Source: DSVZ01 sp964568145 | Lineage (GTDB): Bacteria; Verrucomicrobiota; Verrucomicrobiia; Limisphaerales; J093 | Length of the DNA stretch: 64,000 nt | Reading direction: 5' to 3' | Assembly (NCBI GenBank): GCA_964568145.1 | Contig: CAZMOZ010000010.1 | Coordinates: forward strand, 62,001-126,000 | In this document: in pieces, positions 1-9,600 of the stretch | Layout: the number at the start of each line of letters is the position of its first letter | How positions within the stretch are numbered: the first letter of the stretch is position 1 | The notes under the pieces: generated by a model | Told to the model about the DNA's origin: nothing | Database searches by the model: none | Seen by the model: only the letters and a program-made list of their open reading frames with translations | Program-made: the position numbers and the translations under genes

Positions 1-1
1 C

Positions 2-1612
2 CTCCTCGCCGGCTGCGCCACGAAACCGCCGCCCACCCGCCTGGAAATCCACGAACAATCCGGTTCGCTGACCAACCTCGCGCTGGCAAATCCCTGGAAG
101 GCCGCGCCCGTCTCGACCAACGTCATCCAGGACAACTGGCTGGCCACGTTCGCGGATGCCCAGCTTGATGCCCTGGTCGCCGAGGCGATGGCCAACAACC
201 CGGACCTGCGCGTGGCCGCCACCAAAGTGGAACAGGCGGCGCAGTACGTGGAACTCGCCCGGGCGGCGCTGCGGCCCGCGGTGAACCTGCTCGGCACGGG
301 CGGCTTCAACATGGGCGGCGGCGATGTCAGCTCCGCGTTGCAGGGCATTTCGCTGGGCGCTTCATGGGAGCCGGACCTGTGGGGGCGGATGCGTTACGGC
401 CGGAACGCGGCGCAGGCCACCTATGCCTCGGCGCGGGCGGACTTCGAGTTCGCCCGCCAGTCGCTCGCGGCCGGCCTGGCCAAAAGCTGGTTCGCAGCCA
501 CCGAAACCGGGCAGCAGCAGCGCCTCGCCGACGACATGGTCAAAGCGGCGCAGGAGTTGGTGAACCTGGCCATGCAGCGTCAACGCGTCGGCCTGGGCAG
601 CGAGCAGGATGTTGTCCTCGCGCGCGCCAGCCTTGGAAACTATCAGGACGCCGCCCGGCAGGTGCGCCTGGCGCACGCGCAGACTTTGCGTGCCCTGGAG
701 CTGCTGTTGGGACGTTATCCAGGCGCCGAGTTGACCGCGCGCCCCGAGCTTTGCCGGCTGCCCGAGGACATTCCCGCCGGCCTGCCGATTCAGATGCTCG
801 AACGCCGGCCGGACATGATCGCCGCCGAGCGTCGCGTGGCCGCCGCGTTCAGCCGGGTGGGGGAGGCCAGGGCCGCCCAGTTGCCGCGGTTGATCCTCAA
901 CGCGAACGTCGCCGCGATTGACAGCGACATCCTCCAGTTGAAGGAGGACTTCGACAATCCCACCGGCGGCGTCGGCGCCAAGCTGATCGCCCCGATTTAC
1001 CAGGGAGGCGCGCTGAAGACCCAGGTCCGGATCCGCACCCTGGAGCAAAAGGAAGCCGTGGCCCAGTACACCCGGCAGGCCTTGCAGGCGCTGGGCGACG
1101 TCGAGAATGCGCTGGCCGCGGGACAGAACCTGGCGGAACGCGAGCCGATGTTGCGGCAGGTCCTGGCCGACAGCGAACGCGCGCTGGCCCTGGCGCAAAC
1201 CAGCTACCGCGTGGGCAGCGGCGACCTGCGCGCCGTGCAGCAGCAGCAGCTCGGCGCCCTCGCCGCCCGCCAGGCGTTGCTGCGCGTGCAGAGCGAGCAG
1301 TTGAGCCAGCGCGTGAACCTGCACCTGGCGCTGGGCGGCAGTTTTGAGCATCCCGCCTCCCCGGACAGCGAAATGACCGCCGCCATCGGCCGCATGTTCA
1401 CCGCCAAGCACGGTGGGCGGCTGGACGCCAACCAGGAGTTTCTGGCGCTGGCCGCCGCGAATTTGGTGTCCGGCCTGGGCCGCGGTTTTCCGATCAGCGG
1501 CGGCATGTCGCAGTCGCTGGTGAACGTAGGCGGCGGCGCGCGCACGCCGCTCTCGGGCGCCGACGCGGTGGAGGCTTCGACTGATCAAAATCCGGTCCCG
1601 ACGCCGCCATGA
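2..1612 (+). CDS. RND efflux outer-membrane lipoprotein (NodT/OprM type), 5'-partial, with a SulP transporter fragment at its C-terminus
   Basis: The frame is open from the left edge, where it reads LLAGC, a lipobox, so only part of the signal peptide lies outside the window. The next ~455 residues are an outer-membrane efflux factor of the TolC/NodT type: an early WLATFADAQLDALVAEA stretch, two OEP repeats, and an end at QRVNLHLALGGSF. Such proteins form the outer-membrane duct of tripartite RND pumps, and the partner genes would lie upstream. From about nt 1370 the frame continues into ~60 residues that match SulP sulfate permeases instead (DANQEFLALAAANLVSGLG, then GGMSQSLVN and GARTPLSG) and stops soon after. 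No known efflux factor has such a tail, so the 3' end is an in-frame chimera. The efflux assignment is firm. Whether the tail is tolerated is unknown. Confidence 0.85.
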   Translation, partial: LLAGCATKPPPTRLEIHEQSGSLTNLALANPWKAAPVSTNVIQDNWLATFADAQLDALVAEAMANNPDLRVAATKVEQAAQYVELARAALRPAVNLLGTGGFNMGGGDVSSALQGISLGASWEPDLWGRMRYGRNAAQATYASARADFEFARQSLAAGLAKSWFAATETGQQQRLADDMVKAAQELVNLAMQRQRVGLGSEQDVVLARASLGNYQDAARQVRLAHAQTLRALELLLGRYPGAELTARPELCRLPEDIPAGLPIQMLERRPDMIAAERRVAAAFSRVGEARAAQLPRLILNANVAAIDSDILQLKEDFDNPTGGVGAKLIAPIYQGGALKTQVRIRTLEQKEAVAQYTRQALQALGDVENALAAGQNLAEREPMLRQVLADSERALALAQTSYRVGSGDLRAVQQQQLGALAARQALLRVQSEQLSQRVNLHLALGGSFEHPASPDSEMTAAIGRMFTAKHGGRLDANQEFLALAAANLVSGLGRGFPISGGMSQSLVNVGGGARTPLSGADAVEASTDQNPVPTPP

Positions 1613-1752
1613 ATCAACGTTCCAGACGGAGATCAACCCAGCCGAACCCGGCCTTCGCGTCCGCGCTGTACTTTGGGCTCGTCCTGCTGGTCGCCGTCGG
1701 TGAAGGCGAAGTTGAAACCGTTGAAATGATCCGCCACCCTGCCAACCCATGA
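1609..1752 (+). CDS. Possible 47-residue single-TM peptide, doubtful
   Basis: ATG overlaps the stop of the efflux gene (ATGA) and opens 47 codons with one hydrophobic stretch (FASALYFGLVLLVAVG) after an Arg-rich N-terminus. There is no recognisable family and no strong ribosome site beyond the coupling. The reverse strand of the same segment also has a coding look (see rejected items), so this may be leftover sequence from the rearrangement that truncated the upstream gene. Confidence 0.2.
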   Translation: MNQRSRRRSTQPNPAFASALYFGLVLLVAVGEGEVETVEMIRHPANP

Positions 1753-1840
1753 CTTTGGCCCTCGTTCCGCGGCGTCACCGCCGGCGCGCGGGGCTGGCAA
1801 CGAAAACAAAACGAACAAGACGCAGAACCGGAGAACAACC

Positions 1841-2458
1841 ATGAACAAACCCATCCTGTTAACCCTCGGTCTCTTCACCCTCCTGGCCGCCACCGCACAG
1901 GCAAGCCAGGAACAACTGGCCACCAGCATGCGCGAGGCCCGGGGCGAAGCGACTCGCGCGACGGAACAGCTCAAGGCCACCTTGGACAGCTTGAACGCAC
2001 TGACGAAGCAGAAGGAGGGCGACCTGCGGGCCGCCTACAACACGTTCGCGGCCCAGCTTCCCCGGACGGAAAACGCCGCGGCCTGGACGCGCGCCCGGGT
2101 GCGCTGGATGGCCGGCGATGGCCTGAAGTACTTCGCGGACTGGCAGAGGACGATTGACAGCATCGCGAATGAGAATCTGCGCAAGAAAGCCCAGAAGCGG
2201 TTGGAGACGGCAAGAAAGGGCTACGACAAGGTCGCCGCCGCCCTCCAGATCGCGAGCGAGAAGTTCGGGCCCTTCCTCTCCGACCTCGCGGACGTGCAGA
2301 AAGTCCTGGCCAACGACGTCACGGCCGGCGGCGTCAAGGCGGTGAAAAGCACGGTCAGCAGCGCCAACGGGCGCTTCCAGGCGGTCAACAGCGCCGTCAA
2401 CAACGCCCTGAAGGAAATGCAGAAGATGGAAGAGTCCCTCTCCACGCAAGCCCGGTGA
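1841..2458 (+). CDS. DUF2959-like secreted coiled-coil protein
   Basis: A 205-residue protein with a clear Sec signal peptide (MNKPILLTLGLFTLLAATAQA) followed by an almost wholly helical, Lys/Glu/Gln-rich body. The pattern of an early REARGEATRATEQLKATLDSL helix, a middle LRKKAQKRLETARKGYDK segment and a late SSANGRFQAVNSAVNNALKEM segment resembles the DUF2959 family, exported proteins of unknown function. A purine-rich GGAG lies about 8 nt before the ATG. It follows the efflux gene on the same strand after ~230 nt and precedes the pilus ATPase genes by 85 nt. No function can be stated. The family assignment is by recollection of its pattern, not by search. Confidence 0.75.
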   Translation: MNKPILLTLGLFTLLAATAQASQEQLATSMREARGEATRATEQLKATLDSLNALTKQKEGDLRAAYNTFAAQLPRTENAAAWTRARVRWMAGDGLKYFADWQRTIDSIANENLRKKAQKRLETARKGYDKVAAALQIASEKFGPFLSDLADVQKVLANDVTAGGVKAVKSTVSSANGRFQAVNSAVNNALKEMQKMEESLSTQAR

Positions 2459-2543
2459 ACGGGTTGGAGGGGCTGCCCGGGTCGTCCGCCGCCCCGGGTG
2501 GCTGGCTTTTGCCGGCCGTTTCACTTAAGCTCAACCCAAACCC

Positions 2544-3638
2544 ATGCCCAATTCCTCCGCACTGGCCGACCTGCTCCAGGTCCTGGTCGCAAACCAGGGC
2601 TCCGACCTGCATCTCCAGGCCAATGAAGTGCCGATGGGCCGCTTCCACGGCCAGTTGGGGCGCTTCGAAATGCCGGCGCTCACGCCCGAGGACGTGCTCC
2701 GCCTGGCGCGCGAGGTTCTGGGCGGCGAGGAGAAACTCCGGGAATTCATGACCACGCGTGATTGCGACGCGGCGGTGGCGATTCCGGGGCTGGGCCGCTT
2801 CCGGGCCAGCCTGTTCTACCAGCGCGACCAGCCGGGGATCGTGCTGCGCACCATCGGCACAAAGATTCTGAGCCTCGACGACCTTGAGTTGCCGCAGGTG
2901 CTCAAGGACATCGCCGCTGCGAACGACGGCTTGGTGCTGGTGACCGGCGCTACCGGCAGCGGCAAGTCCACCACGCTGGCGGCTTTGATTGACCACATCA
3001 ACGCCACCGAGGCGGTCCACATCATGACGCTTGAGGACCCCATCGAGTTCGTGCACGAGAACAAGCAGGCCCTGGTCAACCAGCGCGAGATGACGCTCGA
3101 TTCCGCCGGCTTCGCCAGCGCGCTCAAACACGTGCTGCGTCAGGATCCGGACGTGATCCTCATCGGCGAAATGCGCGACGTGGAGTCGGCGGCGGTGGCG
3201 TTGACGGCGGCGGAGACCGGCCACCTCGTCTTCGCCACGCTGCACACCCAGGACGCGCCGGAATCGCTCGAGCGCCTGATCAACATGTTCCCGACGGACC
3301 GCGCCGCGCAGATTCGCATGCAACTCTCGCTCGGCCTGCGGGCGATCATCTGCCAGAAACTCGTGGCGCGTGCCGGTGGCGGCCGCGTGGCGGCGTTGGA
3401 AATCCTGCTCAACTCGCCGCGGGTGAAGAAGCTCATCCTCGAAGGCGACACCCCCAAAATCCCGGCGGCCATCCAGGCCTCGCGCGCGGAGGGCATGCAG
3501 ACCTTTAACCAGGCCCTCGTGGACCTCGTGAAGGCGGGCAAGGTCGAGGAGGCCGAGGCCCTGCGCGTTTCGCCCAAACCCGACGAACTCAAAATGAACC
3601 TCAAAGGCATCTTCTCCGGCACGTCCGGCCTGGTTTAG
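2544..3638 (+). CDS. Twitching-motility retraction ATPase, PilU-like
   Basis: A 364-residue cytoplasmic hexameric ATPase of the PilT/PilU branch of type II/IV secretion ATPases. The N-terminal PAS-like domain (about 1-105) is followed by a RecA core with Walker A GATGSGKST (Lys141), the Asp box around MTLEDPIEFVHE, Walker B in DVILIGEMRD and the His box in HLVFATLHTQDA. The C-terminus reads PRVKKLILEGDTPKIPAAIQ instead of the AIRNLIRE motif of true PilT, which suggests the PilU accessory paralogue. It is the first gene of a same-strand run; the next gene, a second PilT-type ATPase, starts 43 nt downstream. Family assignment is certain; the PilU label is an inference from the C-terminal motif and pairing. 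Confidence 0.92.
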   Translation: MPNSSALADLLQVLVANQGSDLHLQANEVPMGRFHGQLGRFEMPALTPEDVLRLAREVLGGEEKLREFMTTRDCDAAVAIPGLGRFRASLFYQRDQPGIVLRTIGTKILSLDDLELPQVLKDIAAANDGLVLVTGATGSGKSTTLAALIDHINATEAVHIMTLEDPIEFVHENKQALVNQREMTLDSAGFASALKHVLRQDPDVILIGEMRDVESAAVALTAAETGHLVFATLHTQDAPESLERLINMFPTDRAAQIRMQLSLGLRAIICQKLVARAGGGRVAALEILLNSPRVKKLILEGDTPKIPAAIQASRAEGMQTFNQALVDLVKAGKVEEAEALRVSPKPDELKMNLKGIFSGTSGLV

Positions 3639-3681
3639 ACTGCCCCGAACCCGGCACCCTCCACCCCGAACCTCATCCCAC

Positions 3682-4785
3682 ATGGACCTCGCTGAACTTC
3701 TCAAATACGCCGTCGAGTACGGCGCCTCCGACCTGCACCTCACCGTCGGGCGCCCGCCGATGGTGCGCATCTCCGGCCGCCTGATCCCCAGCGGCTACGA
3801 AACCGAAATCACCCCGGACGAGGCAAAGGCGCTCGTCTATAGCATCCTCACCGACGACCAGAAGGCGCGGTTCGAGGAGGACCACGAGCTGGATTTCTCC
3901 ATCGGCATCCCCGGCGTTTCCCGGTTCCGTGTGAACGTGTTCATGCAGCGTGGCTGCGTCGCCGGGGTCTTCCGGGCCATCGGCGAGAACATCCCCACTG
4001 TGGAGGACCTCGGGCTGTCCGAAACCGTGTGCCAACTCGCGCTGCTGCCGCGCGGCCTGGTGGTCGTGACCGGACCCACCGGCTCCGGCAAGTCCACCAC
4101 GCTGGCGGCGATGATCCACCTCATCAACCAGCGGAAGGAGGCCCACATCGTCACGATCGAGGACCCGATTGAGTTCGTGCACCCGCACGTGCTCTGCACC
4201 GTCAACCAGCGCGAGCTGGGGCACGACACCCATTCCTTCCCGCGCGCGCTCAAAAGCGTCCTGCGCGAAGACCCGAACGTGATCCTGGTGGGCGAGATGC
4301 GCGACCTCGAGACCATCGCCGCCACGCTGACCCTGGCCGAAACCGGGCACCTCGTGCTGTCCACGTTGCACACCCAGGACGCGGCGCAGACTGTGGACCG
4401 CATCATTGACGTCTTCCCCCCGTACCAGCAGGAGCAGATTCGCGTGATGCTGGCCTCCAGCCTGAAGGGCGTGGTGTCACAGATTCTGCTGCCGAAGGCC
4501 GACGGCGCCGGGCGCGTGGCGGCGCGCGAGGTCATGGTGGTCACGCCCGCCATCTCGGCCATCATCCGCGAGGGCAAGACGCACCAGATTTACTCGGCCA
4601 TCCAGACCGGCACGCGCGAAGGCATGTGTACCATGGAAAAGTCGCTCGCCGAACTGTGCCTCGCCGGGCAGATCACCGAGGAGGACGCCCTGAGCAAGGC
4701 CAATCATCCCCAGGAACTGCGGGCGCTGATCCAGCCTCACCAACAGTATCATCTCCGGGGCCAGGGTACCCAGGAGGACCAATGA
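3682..4785 (+). CDS. pilT: Type IV pilus retraction ATPase PilT
   Basis: A 367-residue PilT, which depolymerises pilin at the inner-membrane base of the pilus and so powers twitching. Visible are Walker A GPTGSGKST (Lys137), IVTIEDPIEFVHPH, Walker B NVILVGEMRD, the His box HLVLSTLHTQDA and the PilT-type C-terminal motif AISAIIREGK (compare AIRNLIRE), which the upstream paralogue lacks. The paired arrangement PilU-like then PilT is reversed from the usual pilT-pilU order. The stop overlaps the start of the cyclic-nucleotide-binding gene (AATGA), so the two are translationally coupled. Confidence 0.95.
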   Translation: MDLAELLKYAVEYGASDLHLTVGRPPMVRISGRLIPSGYETEITPDEAKALVYSILTDDQKARFEEDHELDFSIGIPGVSRFRVNVFMQRGCVAGVFRAIGENIPTVEDLGLSETVCQLALLPRGLVVVTGPTGSGKSTTLAAMIHLINQRKEAHIVTIEDPIEFVHPHVLCTVNQRELGHDTHSFPRALKSVLREDPNVILVGEMRDLETIAATLTLAETGHLVLSTLHTQDAAQTVDRIIDVFPPYQQEQIRVMLASSLKGVVSQILLPKADGAGRVAAREVMVVTPAISAIIREGKTHQIYSAIQTGTREGMCTMEKSLAELCLAGQITEEDALSKANHPQELRALIQPHQQYHLRGQGTQEDQ

Positions 4786-5738
4786 ACGCCGAAACGCTCA
4801 AGCGCATCGCCCTGCTCCAGGCGATGGACGACGAGGCGCTGAACCGCTTGGCCGGCGTGCTCGAGGCGCGGGCCTTCGCCGACGGCGCGGCCATCTTCCA
4901 CGAAGGCGACCCCGGCGACGCCATGTACTTCATCGCCTCCGGAGCGGTCCGGATCGAGAAGCAAACCGGCATGGGCGCCGGCGCCCGCAAGATTCTGGCG
5001 GTGCTCGAACCCGGCGATTACTTCGGCGAGATGGCGCTCTTCGACCAGCAACCGCGCTCCGCGACGGCCGTCGCCGCGGGAGCCACGCAGGTCTTCCGCC
5101 TGTCCACCGCCGCGTTCAGCCAGCTTCACGGCAGCGCCGGCCACGCGGGCCTCAGTGTGCTCTTCGCCATGATTCGCACCGCAGGCGAACGCATCCGCCG
5201 CCTCAACGCCCAGGTGGTCGTGTACGACGAAATCGGCAAGGCTATCGGCGAGTCGAAGTCGCTCGACGCCTTGCTCGAGGTCGTGCTGAGCCAGCTTTGC
5301 CGGGCCACGCTCGCGGATTGGGGCCTGGTCGTGCTCCGCTCGCAGTTCTCCGAACGGCTCGAAGTCCGGAGCACGGTCAACCTCACCCTCACGCCGGCAC
5401 AGAAGGACGACATCGCCGCCGGCAAAGGCTTTTTCGCGCCTGCGCTGCGCGAAGGCCAGGGACGCCTCGTGCGCGACCTGGATGCCGAAGAGCCATTCAA
5501 ATCCTGCGGCCGGCTGGGCTTCGAGTCCTCGCCGCTGTTGACCATGCCGGTCGCGGTTGAAGGGCAGACGCTGGGGCTGATCGCCCTGGGCGGCCGCCAG
5601 CCCGGCCAGTTCGACCTGAACGATCTCAACCTCGCCCGCGGCGTGGCCCGGCAGGCAGCCCAGGCCATTCTCAACGCCCGGCATCGCGAGGAGGAACAGG
5701 CCCGCGCCCGCCACGGACGGCAGTTTGTCCGGTTCTGA
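4782..5738 (+). CDS. Cyclic-nucleotide-binding / GAF domain protein
   Basis: A 318-residue protein starting at the ATG that overlaps the pilT stop, preceded by AGGAGG. Residues ~1-125 form a CRP-type cyclic-nucleotide-binding domain with the phosphate-binding cassette FGEMALFDQQPRSATAVA, keeping the Glu and Arg that contact cAMP/cGMP. Residues ~150-305 form a GAF domain. There is no DNA-binding domain, no kinase and no GGDEF, so it is not a CRP transcription factor. It more likely senses a nucleotide and acts on a partner protein. Position between pilT and cheR, in an operon ending with an adenylate cyclase, makes it the likely cAMP receptor acting on pilus retraction. That link is inferred. 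Confidence 0.92.
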   Translation: MNAETLKRIALLQAMDDEALNRLAGVLEARAFADGAAIFHEGDPGDAMYFIASGAVRIEKQTGMGAGARKILAVLEPGDYFGEMALFDQQPRSATAVAAGATQVFRLSTAAFSQLHGSAGHAGLSVLFAMIRTAGERIRRLNAQVVVYDEIGKAIGESKSLDALLEVVLSQLCRATLADWGLVVLRSQFSERLEVRSTVNLTLTPAQKDDIAAGKGFFAPALREGQGRLVRDLDAEEPFKSCGRLGFESSPLLTMPVAVEGQTLGLIALGGRQPGQFDLNDLNLARGVARQAAQAILNARHREEEQARARHGRQFVRF

Positions 5739-5752
5739 AACCCTGAACCGCC

Positions 5753-6661
5753 ATGCTCTCGGACGAACAGTTTCACCGGACCCGGCGGCTGGCCGCGCGC
5801 CTGGCGGGCATCGAGCTGGTGGAACGCCACCGCGAACTGGTGGCCCGCCGCAGCCGGCGGCTGGGACTGCGCGACAGCGCGGGACTCGACGCGCTGCTCG
5901 GCGCCGCCGAGGCGGGACAGACCGATGCCACGCGGCAAATGCTGCGCCTGCTGACCACCAAGTTCACCGGCTTCTTCCGGCATCCGCGGCATTTCGAGCT
6001 GGCCGTCGCGCACGCGCTCGACGCGGCCGCACGGCAGGGCCGGGCGCGGCTCTGGTCTGCGGCGGCGGCCACCGGCGAGGAGGCATGGTCGCTGGCGGTC
6101 ACATTGTTCGAAGCGGCTGGGCGCGACGACCCGCCGGCCAGCGTTCTGGCCACGGACATTGACGTGGAGGCGCTGGCCGTAGCGCGGCGCGGCGAGTACG
6201 GCGCGTCGGCCATGCAGGCCGTGTCCGTCGCGCGGCGGGCGCGGTTCTTCGTCGAGTCCGCGCCGGACCGCTGGAGCGTCGCGCCGGCGGTGCGGCGGCT
6301 GGTGGAATTCCGCCCCGCCAATCTTGCCGCGATCACCTGGCCTGTGAACGGACCGTTCGAGGTGATTTTCTGCCGCAACGTGCTGATGTACCTCGAGGCC
6401 TGCCACCGTCTGGCGGTGCTCGAGCGGATGGCTTCGTTGCTCGCGCCCGGCGGGCTGCTGTTGCTCGATCCGGCCGAGCATCCGGGCCGCGCGGGGCGTC
6501 TGTTCGCCTCGCGTGGAAACGGGGTTTATCTGCTGCGCGGCGGGCCGGGGAGCGGCCATCCCCATCCGCCGACCTTTGTTTCCGACGCCGACGATCCGCA
6601 GGAAAAAAAGTCCGCGCCCGATTGGAGAAACCGGGCGCCGACGGCTGAACCGCATCCATGA
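5753..6661 (+). CDS. cheR: CheR-type chemoreceptor methyltransferase
   Basis: A 302-residue SAM-dependent methyltransferase of the CheR family, which methylates glutamates of chemoreceptors. The N-terminal helical CheR_N domain (1-70) leads into the catalytic domain with TKFTGFFRHPRHF (the TxFFR arginine region), the SAM loop ATGEEAWSLAV, DIDVEALAVARRGEY and the hallmark IFCRNVLMYL. The final ~50 residues are a poorly conserved Pro/Lys-rich tail. The stop overlaps the ATG of the hybrid kinase (ATGA). No CheB, CheA, CheW or methyl-accepting receptor lies in the window, so its substrate is unknown. The kinase next door has a four-helix periplasmic sensor but lacks a classical MCP signalling hairpin. 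Confidence 0.93.
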   Translation: MLSDEQFHRTRRLAARLAGIELVERHRELVARRSRRLGLRDSAGLDALLGAAEAGQTDATRQMLRLLTTKFTGFFRHPRHFELAVAHALDAAARQGRARLWSAAAATGEEAWSLAVTLFEAAGRDDPPASVLATDIDVEALAVARRGEYGASAMQAVSVARRARFFVESAPDRWSVAPAVRRLVEFRPANLAAITWPVNGPFEVIFCRNVLMYLEACHRLAVLERMASLLAPGGLLLLDPAEHPGRAGRLFASRGNGVYLLRGGPGSGHPHPPTFVSDADDPQEKKSAPDWRNRAPTAEPHP

Positions 6662-9600
6662 CCGTTGCCAAACGCCTGATCCTGCTGCTGGCCGTGCCCC
6701 TGGTGGCGTTGCTGGGCCTCGGCGTGTTCACCCGGTTCCAGTTGGCGGACCTCGAGGCCAGGAACCGCTTCATGGCGGAAACCCAGATCGCGAGCCTCGC
6801 CACGGTGGGCAACATCGCCCAGCACTTCTCCGAGGTGCGCGTAAACGTGCGCAGTCACCTGTTGGCGACCAACGCAACCCAGCGCGCCGCCGCCCGCGCC
6901 GCCTTCGCCGAGGACGAGCAAAACGTCACCAGCCTGCTCCGGCAGTACGGCGACAGCCTGGTCACGGGCGACCGGGACCGTCGCTTGTACAGCGAGTACC
7001 TGGACCTGAGCCGGGATTGGATCGCGACCGCCCGGCACGTGATGTCCCTGGCTGAGGAGGGTCGGCAGCCGGAGGCGCTGATCGAACTCCAGGGCACTCT
7101 GGCCGGCATCGGCGTCCGGCTGAGCAAGGTGTCCGGCGAGTGGATCCAGTTCAATGAAGACCTGGCGATGACTTCCGGCCGGGAGGCGCTCGCCGGCATC
7201 GAAGAGTTCCGCTGGAAGATGCTCGTCGCGAACTCCACCGCGCTGCTGCTCACCGGCCTGCTCGGCTACCTGACGTTCCGGCGGATCGTCACGCCGATCC
7301 GGGCGCTCGAAGGCTCGGTGAAAGCCATCGCGGCTGGCGACTACTCGCAGGCCGTTCCGTTCACCGACGCCAGCGACGAGACCGGCGGCCTCGCGCGTTC
7401 GGTGGACGTGCTCAAGCAAGGCGCCGCGGCGATGGATGATCAACGCTGGGTCAAGGCCACCGCCGGAGAAATCACCGGCGGGTTGCAGGGCGCGGCTGCG
7501 CTCGCCGAGTTTGGCCAGCGGCTGCTTTCGGGTCTCGTGCCGGCGCTGGGCGGCGGCGTGGCCGGCTTTTACCTGCTCGATGAGAAGGCCGGCCGGCTCC
7601 GGCGCGTCGCCGCTTACGGCCTCGCCGATGACGCGGACGCCGCCGGCTCGTTCGCCTTGGGCGAAGGCCTGGTCGGCGAGTGCGCCCGCGAGCGAAAGGC
7701 CGTCGCGCTCACGGACCTTCCGCCCGACTACCTCCGCATCGCCTCCGGCCTCGGGGCGGCGGCCCCCGTGGTGGCCATCGCCTTGCCGCTGGCGACCAAT
7801 GGCACGCTGCTGGGCGTGCTGGAGACGGCGTCTTTCCGCGAGCTGACTGCGCGGGAACGGGCGCTGCTCGACGAGTTGCTGCCCGTGGTTGCGCTGAGCC
7901 TGGAGGTCCTGCAGCGCAACCTCCGCACGCAGGAGTTGCTGGCGCAGACCCAGGAGCAGGCGCGGCAACTCGAGGAACAGACCGAGGAGTTGACCCAATC
8001 GCAGGAGGAGTTGCTCGCGCAGAAGGAAGAACTGCTGGCCCAGCAGAGCGAACTGACGGCGCAGCGCGAACAGCTCAAGGTCAGCGAGGAACGCTCGCGG
8101 CTCATTCTCGAATCGAGCGCCGAGGGCATCTTCGGCACGGACACCGAAGGGCGGATCACGTTCGTCAATCCGGCCGCGTGCCGGATGCTGGGCTTCACGG
8201 CGGAAGAGTTGATTGGCCAGCCTTCGCACGCGGCCATTCACCATCACCATGCAGATGGTCGGGAGTATTCCCAGGCCGAGTGTCCGATGTTCGCGGCCTA
8301 CACCCGGGGCGAGGCGAGCCGGATTGACGACGAGTTTCTCTGGCGCAAGGACGGCAGCGGCTTCCCGGTCGAGTACGGCGCCACGCCGATGCTCAAAGAC
8401 GGCGCCATAGTCGGCGCGGTGGTCAGCTTCACGGACATCACCGAACGCAAGCGCGCCGAGGAGGAGTTGCTGACCCAGCACAGCGCGCTCGAATCCGCCG
8501 CCAACGCCATCGTCATCACCAACAACAAGGGTGTCATCCAGTGGGTCAACCCGGCGTTCACGCGGCTGACCGGTTACACGCGCGACGAGGCCGTCGGGCA
8601 AAATCCGCGCGTGCTCAAGTCCGGTGTGCATGACCGGGAGTTCTTCCGCAACCTGTGGGAAACCGTTTTGGCCGGCAAAGTCTGGCAGGGCGCGTTGACC
8701 AACAAGCGCAAGGACGGCACGCTCTACCAAGAGGAGATGACGATCACGCCGGTACGTTCCAAGGACGGGAAGATCACACACTTCGTCGCCGTCAAGCAGG
8801 ACATCACCGAGCGCAAGGAAGCTGAGGACCGCATGGGCGCGTTCTTCTCCAGTTCGAGTGACGCTCTGTTCCTTTGGTCCCCTGAACACGGATACCTCCA
8901 GGCCAACCCGGCGGCCGTCAAGATGCTTGGCTTCGCCACCGAAGCCGAGTTGCTGAAGTGCACCCCACTTAACCTTTCGCCTGAGCTTCAGCCAGATGGG
9001 CAGTCTTCGGCAGTAGCGGCGCCTGGGTTCATCCAGAAAGCGCTGGAAAATCCCGAGCCCGTTCGTTTCAACTGGCAGTTTAAGCGCCAGGATGGTTCGG
9101 GACTACCGGCCGAGGTCACACTGATTCGGATTTTCCTTGGCGGCAAACCCATCTTGCTCGTTAGCTTCCGCGACATCACCGAGCGCAAGGAAGCTGAAGA
9201 ACGCATGAACGCCTACTTCAACAGTTCGAGCGACGGCCTGCTCCTCCTGTCGCCCGAGCGCGGCTTCACTCACGCCAATCAAGCCGCCGTGAGAATGTAC
9301 GGCTTCGACAACATGGCCGACCTGCTCCGGTGCGGCCCGGTGGAACTTTCCCCGGAACGCCAGCCGGACGGCCGTCTTTCAAGCGAGGCCGCCGTCGAGC
9401 ACATCAAGCTCGCCATGCAGGCCACTGCGCCCCGGCGTTTTGACTGGATTCACAAGCGCCGGGATGGCACGGAACTTCCCTGCGAAGTCACGTTGATCCG
9501 GATCACACTCGGAGGCGAGCCGGTGCTGCTCACCAGCGTCCGCGACATCACACTGCGCAAGCAGCAGGAAGCAGAGATTCTTGCTGCCAAAGCCAGGGCC

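Noticed and set aside
362..1750. 462-codon reverse-strand ORF opposite the efflux gene
   Set aside because: Arg/Ala-rich shadow of the forward frame; no motif, while the forward strand encodes a clear lipoprotein.
1614..1842. Reverse-strand ORF with a signal-like start (VVLRFCVLFVLFSLPAPRAG), then FNGFNFAFTDGDQQDEPK, joined after one base shift to YSADAKAGFGWVDLRLER
   Set aside because: The second half looks coding and may be a remnant, but there is no recognised family and it overlaps the ribosome site of the DUF2959 gene. Evidence was too weak for a feature.
6526..8889. 787-codon reverse-strand ORF
   Set aside because: Complement of the hybrid kinase; composition is that of a shadow frame.
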